DNA from: Candidatus Methylophosphatis roskildensis
Lineage (GTDB): Bacteria > Pseudomonadota > Gammaproteobacteria > Burkholderiales > Rhodocyclaceae
Assembly (NCBI GenBank): GCA_016708905.1
Contig: JADJEV010000003.1
Coordinates: 1,178,001 to 1,242,000, forward strand
DNA length: 64,000 nt
Direction of reading: 5' to 3'
This document shows, one piece after another, positions 34,041-42,451 of the stretch. The position numbers and the translations under genes are program-made. The notes under the pieces were generated by a model that was given only the letters and a program-made list of their open reading frames with translations, did not search any database and had not been told where the DNA came from. Each line of letters begins with the position of its first letter. Position 1 is the first letter of the stretch.

Positions 34041-35145
34041 ATGGAAGCAGAACGCCTCAACGCCATCGCCGCGCGCCTCGCCGACCTCAAGAGCCGGGAG
34101 CTCGAACTGCGGAGGTATCTTTGACTTCGACCTGAAGGCGGAGAAACTGCAGGAAATCGCGCGCGCGCTCGAAGACCCGGCGGTGTGGAACAACGCCGAG
34201 CATGCACAGGCGCTCGGCAGGGAAAAGAAATCCCTCGAAAACGTGGTGCTGGCGCTGCGCGACGCGGCGAGCCACATCGCCGATACCGGCGAGCTGTTCG
34301 AACTCGCCCGCGGCGAGAACGATGAGGACACCGTGGTCGCGGTCGAGTCGGACCTCGACGGGATCGAGAAGGAGCTCGCGGCGATGGAGTTTCGCCGCAT
34401 GTTCAACAACCCGGCCGATCCGAACAACTGCTTCGTCGACATCCAGGCCGGCCAGGGCGGCACCGAGGCGCAGGACTGGGCCTCGATGCTGCTGCGCATG
34501 TACCTGCGCTACTGCGAGCGCAAGGGCTTCACGCCCGAGGTACTGGAAGAATCGGAAGGCGAAGTCGCCGGTCTGAAGAGCGCGTCGATCAAGATCAGCG
34601 GCGACTATGCCTATGGCACGTTGCGCACCGAAACCGGCATTCACCGCCTGGTGCGCAAGTCACCCTACGATTCGAACGCGCGGCGCCACACCAGCTTCGC
34701 CAGCGTGTTCGTGTACCCAGAGGTGGACGACTCGATCGAGATCGACATCAACCCGGCCGATCTGCGCGTGGATACCTTTCGCGCTTCCGGCGCCGGCGGT
34801 CAGCACATCAACAAGACCGACTCGGCGATCCGCATCACCCATCTGCCGAGCGGCATCGTCGTGCAATGCCAGAACGACCGTTCGCAGCACCGCAACCGCG
34901 CCGAAGCGATGGCGATGCTTAAATCACGCTTGTACGAGGCCGAACTGCGCAAGCGCCAGTCGGAGCAGCAATTGCTCGAAGACTCGAAGAGCGATATCGG
35001 CTGGGGCCACCAGATCCGCAGCTACGTGCTCGACCAGTCGCGCATCAAGGATCTTCGCACGAATGTCGAGATCGGCAATACCCAGGGCGTGCTCGACGGC
35101 GATCTCGACCCGTTCATCGAGGCCAGCCTCAAGCAGGGCGTGTAG
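34041..35145 (+). CDS. prfB: Peptide chain release factor 2, with programmed +1 frameshift
   Basis: Translation starts at the ATG at 34041 and meets UGA at codon 28 (34122-34124); a +1 shift continues to 35145 for a total of 367 residues. The shift site has an internal Shine-Dalgarno-like GGAGG, then TAT CTT TGA C, as in E. coli. The peptidyl-hydrolase motif GAGGQHINKTDSA is intact. The anticodon-mimicking tripeptide reads SPY (RKSPYDSNARRHTSF) in place of the usual SPF. The factor terminates at UGA and UAA. The next gene cluster (antitoxin, toxin, lysS) interrupts the usual prfB-lysS adjacency. Confidence 0.96.
34111..34125 (+). promoter_or_regulatory. prfB programmed frameshift site
   Basis: GGAGGTATCTTTGAC provides the stimulating Shine-Dalgarno-like sequence, the CTT slip codon and the in-frame TGA. 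When RF2 is scarce, ribosomes pause at the UGA and shift +1, which autoregulates RF2. Confidence 0.95.
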
Positions 35146-35182
35146 CCGCGCTGACGGTCGCGACCTTGTGTCCATGGGCTGC

Positions 35183-35213
35183 TTGTGACACAATTACCGA
35201 AGTTGTGACACAA
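35183..35213. promoter_or_regulatory. Twin palindromes upstream of the antitoxin gene
   Basis: TTGTGACACAA occurs at 35183-35193 and again at 35203-35213. Each is a perfect palindrome around a central A, and the centres are 20 bp apart, about two helical turns. They lie 12 bp before the antitoxin ATG and are the likely operators through which the antitoxin represses the operon. Confidence 0.7.
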
Positions 35214-35225
35214 CTGGAAACCGAC

Positions 35226-35456
35226 ATGAAGACCCTGACCATCCGCGAAGCCCGTGAGGGCCTGTCGCACCCGGAACAGATGTTTGCCGATGGCGACGAG
35301 GTGCTGGTGGTACGCCGCGGGGAGCCGGTGGCGCGCATTCTGCCGCCACCGCAGAAACGCAAGGTGCGTTCGCTCGCCGCCTTTCGCGCGACCATGCCGC
35401 TGCAGGAAGTGCCGAGCGAGATCCTGATCCGCGAGGACCGCGACGCACGCGGCTGA
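35226..35456 (+). CDS. Phd/YefM-type antitoxin
   Basis: The 76-residue protein starts MKTLTIREAREGLSHPEQMF and contains VLVVRRGEPVARILPP, the fold of prevent-host-death antitoxins. The C-terminal tail (PSEILIREDRDARG) is the usual toxin-binding form seen in VapB partners of PIN toxins. The toxin gene follows after 16 bp. Confidence 0.88.
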   Translation: MKTLTIREAREGLSHPEQMFADGDEVLVVRRGEPVARILPPPQKRKVRSLAAFRATMPLQEVPSEILIREDRDARG

Positions 35457-35472
35457 CGCCGCTTGAGCAACG

Positions 35473-35904
35473 ATGATCTATCTCGACACCAGCGCCCTCA
35501 TCAAGCGCTATCTGCCGGAGCGCAATAGCGACCGATTCGACGCATGGTTCGCCGAACACGCGCCCGCCTCCGTTAGTCGGCTTACTTTCGTCGAAGCGCG
35601 CAGCACCCTCGCGCGCAAACGCCGCGACAAGGCGATACGCGCTTCGCGCGAGTCCGCTGCGATGGACGAAATCCGTACCGACCTGCAGGATGGCGTGCTC
35701 TGGATTCAGCCGTGCGGCGATGAGCACTTCGTCGAAGCATTCCACCTGATGGAACAACTGCGCAACGTTCCGTTGCGCACCCTGGATGCGCTGCACCTCG
35801 CAGTTGCGCGGCTCGGCGAATTCAGCGGGCTCGCGACGGCCGACATCATCATGCGCCGCGCCGCCGAGGAACTGGGACTCGAAGTCGCTTTCTTCGGCGA
35901 ATGA
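35473..35904 (+). CDS. PIN-domain toxin, VapC-like
   Basis: The 143-residue protein begins MIYLDTSALIKRYLPE and has FVEARS, RTLDALHLAVA and ATADIIM, giving the four acidic residues of a PIN nuclease. It is expected to cut RNA when its antitoxin is degraded. The pair separates prfB from lysS. lysS starts 25 bp downstream, so it may be co-transcribed with this module. Confidence 0.9.
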   Translation: MIYLDTSALIKRYLPERNSDRFDAWFAEHAPASVSRLTFVEARSTLARKRRDKAIRASRESAAMDEIRTDLQDGVLWIQPCGDEHFVEAFHLMEQLRNVPLRTLDALHLAVARLGEFSGLATADIIMRRAAEELGLEVAFFGE

Positions 35905-35929
35905 ACAACCTATCCAAACTCACGACACA

Positions 35930-37429
35930 ATGACCGACGGCACGCCAATACTCCCCCCGGACGAAAACCAGCTCATCGCGGAACGCCGCGCCAAGCTCGC
36001 CGAATGGCGCGCCGGCGGCGCCGCCTACCCGAACGACTTTCAGCGTGAGAACACCGCCGGAAAGCTCGACGAGTTCTACGGCGAGAAGACCCGCGAGGAA
36101 CTCGAGGCCACGCCGATCTCGGTCAAGGTTGCCGGGCGCGTCATGTTGAGGCGCGTGATGGGCAAGGCGAGTTTCGCGACCATCCAGGATCTGTCGGGCC
36201 GCATCCAGATCTTCGTCTCCAACGACGCCACCGGCGAGGACGTCCACAAGGATTTCAAGCGCTGGGACATCGGCGACATCGTGGGCTGTGTCGGCACGCT
36301 GTTCAAGACCAGGACCGGCGAACTCACGGTGCAGTGTTCCGAGATGCGCCTGCTGTCAAAGGCGCTGCGCCCGCTGCCGGAGAAGTTCCACGGCCTCACC
36401 GACGTCGAGCAGAAGTACCGCAGCCGCCATCTCGACCTGATCATGAACGAGAGCACGCGCTTCACCTTCGTCGCGCGCAGCCGCATGATCCAGTCGATCC
36501 GCAACTACATGAGCGGCCACGGCTTCCTCGAAGTCGAAACCCCGATGATGCACAGCATTCCGGGTGGCGCTGCCGCGAAGCCATTCGTCACCCACCACAA
36601 CGCGCTCGACATGCAACTGTTCCTGCGCATCGCGCCCGAGTTGTATCTGAAGCGGCTGGTGGTCGGCGGGTTCGAGAAGGTGTTCGAGGTCAACCGCAAC
36701 TTCCGCAACGAGGGCCTTTCGCCGCGGCACAATCCCGAATTCACGATGATGGAATTCTACGAGGCATACGCGAACTACCACACGCTGATGGATTTCACCG
36801 AGGGCCTGCTGCGCCACTCTGCCGAAGAGGCCCTCGGCACCTCGAAATTCCAGTACCAGGGCCGCGAACTGGACCTCGGCAAGCCGTTCGAGCGCCTGAC
36901 CATCGTGCAGGCGATCCGCAAGCATCATCCGGGCTTCACCGAGGCCGAGATCAATGATGCGGATTGGCTACGGCGCAAGATCAGGGATTTCGGCGAAGCC
37001 CTCAAGCCGGGTGGCCTGGGCAGCCTGCAACTGCAGTTGTTCGAAGCCTGCGCCGAGGAAGAGATCTGGGATCCGACCTTCATCATCGACTACCCGGCCG
37101 AAGTAAGCCCGCTGGCGCGCCGTTCCGACAGCAATCCCGAGATCGCCGAGCGCTTCGAGCTGTTCATCGTCGGGCGCGAGATTGCCAACGGCTTCTCCGA
37201 GTTGAACGACCCGGATGACCAGAAGCAGCGCTTCGCCGAACAGGCCAGGGCGAAGGAAGCCGGCGACGAAGAGGCGATGTACTACGACGCCGACTACATC
37301 CGCACGCTCGAATACGGCCTGCCACCGACCGCCGGCTGCGGCATCGGCATCGACCGCCTGGTCATGCTGCTGACCGACTGCGCGAACATCCGCGACGTGA
37401 TCCTGTTCCCGCAGATGCGGCCCGACTGA
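35930..37429 (+). CDS. lysS: Lysine--tRNA ligase, class II
   Basis: The 499-residue protein has an OB-fold anticodon-binding domain (about 55-170), then class II motif 2 (FEVNRNFRNEGLSPRHNPEFTMMEFYEAY) and motif 3 (GCGIGIDRLVMLLT). It charges tRNA-Lys. The start at 35930 follows the VapC-like gene by 25 bp; the longer open frame upstream overlaps that gene in another frame and is rejected. Confidence 0.96.
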   Translation: MTDGTPILPPDENQLIAERRAKLAEWRAGGAAYPNDFQRENTAGKLDEFYGEKTREELEATPISVKVAGRVMLRRVMGKASFATIQDLSGRIQIFVSNDATGEDVHKDFKRWDIGDIVGCVGTLFKTRTGELTVQCSEMRLLSKALRPLPEKFHGLTDVEQKYRSRHLDLIMNESTRFTFVARSRMIQSIRNYMSGHGFLEVETPMMHSIPGGAAAKPFVTHHNALDMQLFLRIAPELYLKRLVVGGFEKVFEVNRNFRNEGLSPRHNPEFTMMEFYEAYANYHTLMDFTEGLLRHSAEEALGTSKFQYQGRELDLGKPFERLTIVQAIRKHHPGFTEAEINDADWLRRKIRDFGEALKPGGLGSLQLQLFEACAEEEIWDPTFIIDYPAEVSPLARRSDSNPEIAERFELFIVGREIANGFSELNDPDDQKQRFAEQARAKEAGDEEAMYYDADYIRTLEYGLPPTAGCGIGIDRLVMLLTDCANIRDVILFPQMRPD

Positions 37430-37471
37430 CCGGCAGTGGCCCGCCGGCGCGGGCCGCACCGATCTGCTGCC

Positions 37472-39403
37472 ATGGCACTGGCATCCGCCCGTCTCACTCG
37501 TGCCGCGAACGGTACGCTGATCTCGACCGAATACCAAGACATCTACCACTCGGCGGCCGGCGGACTGGCGCAGTGCCGCCATGTGTTTCTCGGCGGCAAC
37601 TATCTCCCGGCACGCTGGAAAGCGCGCGATGCCTTCACCGTGGTCGAAACCGGTTTCGGCATCGGGCTGAATTTTCTCGCCACCTGGGCAGCTTGGCGCG
37701 ACGATCCGGCGCGTTGTGCGCGACTGCATTTCGTCTCGGCCGAAAAGCATCCGTTTGCGCGCGACGACCTGCGGGCCATCCATCGTGCATGGCCGGAACT
37801 CGACCCGCTGTCGCGCGAACTGCTCGACGAGTGGCCACCGCTGGTGCCCGGCTTTCACCGATTGAACCTCGACGGCGGGCGGGTCAGCCTGACGCTGTTG
37901 TTCGGCGACGCGCTGGACTTGCTCCCGCAACTGCGCGCCCAAGCCGATGCGTTTTTCCTCGATGGCTTTGCGCCGTCGAAGAATCCGGATCTCTGGTCAT
38001 CTGCAATGTTTCGCCAGATCGCGCGCCTGGCCGCTGACGGTGCCACCGCCGCCACCTGGTCGGTCGCCGCTGTCGTGCGTGACGGCCTGCGCGATGCCGG
38101 CTTCGCCTGCGACAAGCAGGCGGGCTTCGCCGACAAGCGCGAAATGCTGGTCGCCAACCGCCAGCGCGCTTCGCCCAGCGGTTCGCCATCGGTCTCCGAT
38201 CGTCACGCAATCGTCATCGGCGCCGGGCTGGCCGGCAGCAGTTGCGCCCTGAGCCTGGCGGCGCGCGGCTGGCAAATCGATCTCGTGGAACGGCATCCGG
38301 CGCCGGCGCAGGAGGCCTCGGGCAATCCAGCCGGCGTGCTGCGTCCGCTCCTCTCGCTCGACGATAACCGATTGTCGCGCCTCGCCAGGGCCGGCTTTCT
38401 GCATGCCCTGCGCCACCTTCGATCACTCGAACGCGCGGCCTGGCCGCTGCGCTGGCAGGTCTGTGGCGTGTTGCAGCTTGCCCGCGATGCGCGCCACGAA
38501 GCCATCCAGCGCGAGACCATCGCGCGTCACGCCTATCCAGCGGACTATGCGCGATGGGTCGAGCGTGATGTCGCCACGTCGCTTGTCGGCCATCCGGCGG
38601 CGGCCGGAGGCTGGCATTTCCCGACCGGCGGATGGGTCAACCCGCCGAGCCTGGCAGCCGCCAATCTCGCCTGCGCCGGCGAACGGGTTCGCTTGTTGGG
38701 CGGCAGATCGGTCGCGTCGCTGCATCACCAGGGCGGCCAGTGGCGTGCCCTCGCCGAGGATGGCTCGGTCATTGCCGAGGCGCCGCTGGTGGTCCTTGCC
38801 AACGGATGCGGCGCGCTGCGGATCGACGGCGGCCCAGTCCCATTGCGCTTGCCGCTGCGGCCCGCGCGCGGCCAGATCTCCCTGCTTCGCGCACATCCCC
38901 GGCGCGCCATGAATTGTGTCGTCACCCAACGCGGATACGCGACACCCGCGCTCGATGGCTGGCACTGCGCTGGCGCGAGCTTCGACGCGAACGACGACAG
39001 TAGCGCGCTCGCCGCGGCCGACCACCTGGAAAACCTCGCCCGCCTCGATGCGATGTTGCCCGGATTCACAGACGCCAGCGATACGCAAATGCAGGCAGGG
39101 CGCGTCGGTTTTCGCCCGACATCACCCGACAAACGTCCGATGATCGGCGCCCTGCCCTGCGCCTCGTCACCCGGCGATCGCGTTCGGACAAGCCTGTGGC
39201 ATGTCGAACGCCTGCCCGGAATTCTGGTTGCCAACGGCTTCGGCGCGCGCGGACTCGTGTGGTGCGCGCTGGCGGGCGAACTCATCGCCGCGCAGCTCGA
39301 GGCCGAGCCGCTCCCGCTCGAATCGGCGCTAATCGATGCGCTCGATCCGGCGCGGTTCATCCTCCGCCCGCCCGGTTGCGACAAGCCGCGAGCGGAGCAA
39401 TGA
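37472..39403 (+). CDS. mnmC: Bifunctional tRNA U34 modification enzyme MnmC
   Basis: From the ATG at 37472 the protein has 643 residues. The N-terminal methyltransferase domain (about 1-225) contains VVETGFGIGLNFLATW and FLDGFAPSKNPDLWS. The C-terminal FAD-dependent oxidoreductase (about 240-640) begins VIGAGLAGSSCALSLAARG (dinucleotide-binding loop). It converts cmnm5s2U34 to mnm5s2U34 in tRNA. A GTG at 37436 is a possible alternative start. It follows lysS by 42 bp and is likely in the same transcription unit. Confidence 0.93.
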   Translation: MALASARLTRAANGTLISTEYQDIYHSAAGGLAQCRHVFLGGNYLPARWKARDAFTVVETGFGIGLNFLATWAAWRDDPARCARLHFVSAEKHPFARDDLRAIHRAWPELDPLSRELLDEWPPLVPGFHRLNLDGGRVSLTLLFGDALDLLPQLRAQADAFFLDGFAPSKNPDLWSSAMFRQIARLAADGATAATWSVAAVVRDGLRDAGFACDKQAGFADKREMLVANRQRASPSGSPSVSDRHAIVIGAGLAGSSCALSLAARGWQIDLVERHPAPAQEASGNPAGVLRPLLSLDDNRLSRLARAGFLHALRHLRSLERAAWPLRWQVCGVLQLARDARHEAIQRETIARHAYPADYARWVERDVATSLVGHPAAAGGWHFPTGGWVNPPSLAAANLACAGERVRLLGGRSVASLHHQGGQWRALAEDGSVIAEAPLVVLANGCGALRIDGGPVPLRLPLRPARGQISLLRAHPRRAMNCVVTQRGYATPALDGWHCAGASFDANDDSSALAAADHLENLARLDAMLPGFTDASDTQMQAGRVGFRPTSPDKRPMIGALPCASSPGDRVRTSLWHVERLPGILVANGFGARGLVWCALAGELIAAQLEAEPLPLESALIDALDPARFILRPPGCDKPRAEQ

Positions 39404-39528
39404 CTAGCCGTCGCATGGACACGACGCGCGGGCGAATTTTGTAAGCGGATGTGTTCCGCGTCGCGCTCCCGGAGCCGTTTGCGCTATTGTGGAATCGGAG
39501 CGACAAGCAAAGAACGCAGGAGAGCATC

Positions 39529-40314
39529 ATGCAAGCGATACAAAACCAGCCGCCGCGCAAGCTGCACCCGGTAATGTGGGTGGCAGCCGTTTCGGTCATC
39601 GTGTTCAGCCTGGTCGGCATCGGCGCCGTCACCGGATTGATCCCGACCTCGAACAGCCAGCCTGCGGCGGACAAGCAAGCGACCCCGCTGGTACCGCCGC
39701 AACTGGCGACCATGCCGCGGGCGCCCGCCGAGCAACCGGCAGCAGCCGCGCCCGCCGTGATCGAGGAGTACGATCAGCTGTCTCCGGCGGCAGCGCCCAA
39801 GCCGGCGCCGCTCAGCCAGCCGATCACGCCGCCGGCCACACGCAGTGCCGAGTCGACGCCCGTTCCACGCAAGGCAGCGAAGCCCGAACCGATGCGTGCG
39901 GCGCAGGCCCCCATCGAGAATCGCGCGCCAGCAATGCCGGCTGCCGAGCCCGCGCCGGCTCCCGCGCGCGTAGTCTGCAACCAGTGTGGTGTGGTTTCTT
40001 CGGTTCGCACGATCGAGCGGAAGGGCGAAGGCAGCGGCGTCGGCGCAGTCGGCGGCGCGGTGGCCGGCGGCGTGATCGGGCACCAGATGGGCGGCGGCCG
40101 CGGGCGTGACGTGATGACCGTGGTCGGCGCGATCGCCGGCGGACTCGGCGGGCACGAGGTCGAGAAGCGGGTGCGCAAGGTCGTCAAGCATCAGGTCACG
40201 GTGCGTTTCGACGACGGCACGACGCGTACCTTTACCTATGACAGGCAGCCGATGTTCCGCAATGGCGATCAGGTGCGCCTGTCGAACGGCGCGCTGGTGA
40301 TCGACAACCGCTGA
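39529..40314 (+). CDS. Glycine-zipper 2TM domain protein
   Basis: The 261-residue protein has an N-terminal membrane segment (about 14-36), a long Pro/Ala-rich linker (about 40-145), a conserved CNQCGVVSSVRTIERKGEGS, and then a glycine-zipper 2TM domain (VGAVGGAVAGGVIGHQMGGG) with VMTVVGAIAGGLGGHEVEKR, ending in a small beta domain (VTVRFDDGTTRTFTYD). It resembles Rickettsia 17-kDa-antigen-like envelope proteins but is anchored by a helix and not by a lipid. An AGGAG site precedes the ATG. The gene converges on gltX. Confidence 0.88.
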   Translation: MQAIQNQPPRKLHPVMWVAAVSVIVFSLVGIGAVTGLIPTSNSQPAADKQATPLVPPQLATMPRAPAEQPAAAAPAVIEEYDQLSPAAAPKPAPLSQPITPPATRSAESTPVPRKAAKPEPMRAAQAPIENRAPAMPAAEPAPAPARVVCNQCGVVSSVRTIERKGEGSGVGAVGGAVAGGVIGHQMGGGRGRDVMTVVGAIAGGLGGHEVEKRVRKVVKHQVTVRFDDGTTRTFTYDRQPMFRNGDQVRLSNGALVIDNR

Positions 40315-40357
40315 GCAGACGGACCCGCCGCGCACGGCCCGCGCAATCACGGCAGAG

Positions 40358-41771
40358 TCAGAGGCGCCGATCGAGGCGAGTCAGAACGAGGTTGCGACCC
40401 ATCACTTCGAGCACCGCATCGATCGACGGTGTCTGCGGCTGACCCAGCAGCACCACGCGCAAGGGAATCGCCACCTGCGGCATCTTCAGCCCGCTGGCGG
40501 CCAGCGTTTCCTTGATCGCCCCCGACAGCGCCGCCCTGTTCCACTCGATATCAGCGAGCCGCTTGCGCAAATCGGCCAGCGCGGCGCGAGTCGCATCGGT
40601 CAGATGCTGCGCCAGCAGTTCCGCCGCCGGATGCAGATCGATATAGAACGCCTCGGCCGCGTCGGCGAGTTCGTTGAGTGTGGCGACCCGCCCTTGTGTA
40701 CACCCCGATCACCGCCTCGAGCAGCGGCCCGCGCTCCGGATCGATACCGCGCCGTGCCAGACGCTCGGAAACATCGGCGGCCAATCGCGCGTCGTCGGCC
40801 AGTTTCAGATAGTGCTGGTTCAGCCACAGCAGCTTGTCGCTGTTGAACTGCGCCGCCGACGGCGTGATGTGGTCGAGATCGAACCATTCGCAGAACTGCC
40901 GCATGTCGAACAACTCGTCATCGCCGTGCGACCAGCCGAGGCGGGCGAGATAGTTGAGCACCGCCTCCGGCAGATAGCCATCCTCGTGATACTGCATCAC
41001 GCTGACCGCGCCGTGGCGCTTGGAGAGCTTCTGCCCGTCCGGCCCGAGGATCATCGACAGGTGGGCATACTGCGGCACCGGCGCCTCCAGCGCCCGCAGG
41101 ATGTTGATCTGCCGCGGCGTGTTGTTCACATGGTCGTCGCCGCGGATCACGTGGGTGATGTGCATGTCCCAGTCATCGACCACCACGCAGAAATTGTAGG
41201 TCGGCGTGCCGTCGGCACGCGCGATGATCAGGTCGTCGAGCTCGGCATTGGCAATCTCGATCGGCCCCTTGACGACGTCATGCCACGCGACGACACCCTC
41301 GGTCGGGTTGCGAAATCGCACCACCGGCTTGACGCCGCCCGGCCGCTCGGGCAAATCCTTGCCACGCTCGGGGCGCCAGCGGCCGTCATAGCGGGGCTTC
41401 TCGCCGCGCTCGCGCTGTGCCTCGCGCATCGCGTCCAGTTCGTCGGGCGAGGCATAGCAGTGATACGCCTTACCCGAATTCAGCATCTTGCGGATCACGT
41501 CTGTGTAGCGCTCCATCCGCCGCATCTGGTAGAACGGCCCCTCGTCATGGTCGAGCCCGAGCCACTGCATGCCATCGAGAATCGCCTGCACCGCCTCGGG
41601 AGTGGAGCGCGCGACATCGGTATCCTCGACGCGAAGGATGAAGATGCCGCCATGACGACGCGCATAAGCCCAACTGAACAGCGCGGTGCGCGCACCGCCA
41701 ATGTGCAGAAAGCCCGTCGGACTCGGGGCAAAACGCGTGCGAACCTGTGGCGCGGAATTGGTGCTGGGCAT
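40358..41771 (-). pseudogene. gltX: Glutamate--tRNA ligase, frameshifted in the last third
   Basis: From the ATG at 41771 the frame has the class I signature (RFAPSPTGFLHIGGARTAL) and KLSKRHGAVS, then fails near 40692: after ...LLEAVIGVY the frame turns into nonsense ending at 40551. One base fewer in TACACAAGG puts VATLNELADAAEAFYIDLHP and the anticodon-binding C-terminus back in frame to the stop at 40358, giving about 470 residues, the normal length. GltX is normally essential, so a sequence or assembly error is the simplest explanation unless a second copy exists elsewhere. Confidence 0.88.
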
Positions 41772-41825
41772 GCGACAAGGGCCGGATGGAAAGCCTTTGA
41801 TTCTACCCGATACCAGTGCCGCGAA

Positions 41826-41854
41826 TTGACCCCCGAAGGCCGCGCCGCTACAAT
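41826..41854 (+). promoter_or_regulatory. tRNA-Val promoter
   Basis: TTGACC (41826-41831), a 17-bp spacer and TACAAT (41849-41854) form a strong sigma70-type promoter 19 bp before the tRNA. Confidence 0.8.
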
Positions 41855-41873
41855 CCGGCTCCCGATGCGCATC

Positions 41874-41948
41874 GGGCGGTTAGCTCAGCGGTAGAGCACT
41901 GCCTTCACACGGCAGGGGTCACTGGTTCGAACCCAGTACCGCCCACCA
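41874..41948 (+). tRNA. tRNA-Val (anticodon CAC)
   Basis: GGGCGGT pairs with ACCGCCC as acceptor stem, the D arm is GCTCAGCGGTAGAGC, the anticodon arm is CTGCC-TTCACAC-GGCAG with anticodon CAC, and the T arm contains GGTTCGAACC. The 3' CCA is encoded (41946-41948). Confidence 0.96.
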
Positions 41949-42451
41949 ATGGCTCGAACGGTCGAATGGCACTGCGCCCCCGGGAACCATATGCTGCCGC
42001 GTCGGCAACGTTGTGCTTCCACCCGTAGAGTGGCACGAATATGCTGTCACACGACCCAACGGTGCAGCATCGCGAAAGTGCCCTGCTCTCGATCCGGGAT
42101 CCGAACTTTGCCGATCCACGATGGCGAAGGTTCACTTCCACTCTTCTGAATGCGTACTCCCGATCCAGAGCCGTTTGATGACAAATGCAACGACGCTGGC
42201 CGCTTACGGGCCAGAAAGCTGCCGCTCAGGGAATTCGGCTCGGTGACTCTCGATCGGCCGGAGCGGTCAGCCGGCGACCCTGGATTACAGGCATCCTTGA
42301 ACGTCCGCATTCATGATTCGCGTGAGGCGGATATCGCTACTCAATCGACGTACGCACGCAGTGTGAGTGATCAAACTCAGTCATACGCGGCCACGCCTCC
42401 GCAAAGCCGTACAGCCAGCGCCAAGCTTTCAGGAAGACCAACGCGCCAGAT
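41949..42451. other. Gap between tRNA-Val and the defence island
   Basis: About 500 bp with lower GC than its surroundings by eye and no supported gene. I looked for a copy of the tRNA 3' end (CAGTACCGCCCACCA) at the far side of the island near 55.8-56.2 kb and did not see one. No integrase is present. Confidence 0.4.

Noticed and set aside
41905..42141. Minus-strand frame containing GGTGFEPVTPAV
   Set aside because: This is the well-known false protein produced by reading through a tRNA-Val gene.
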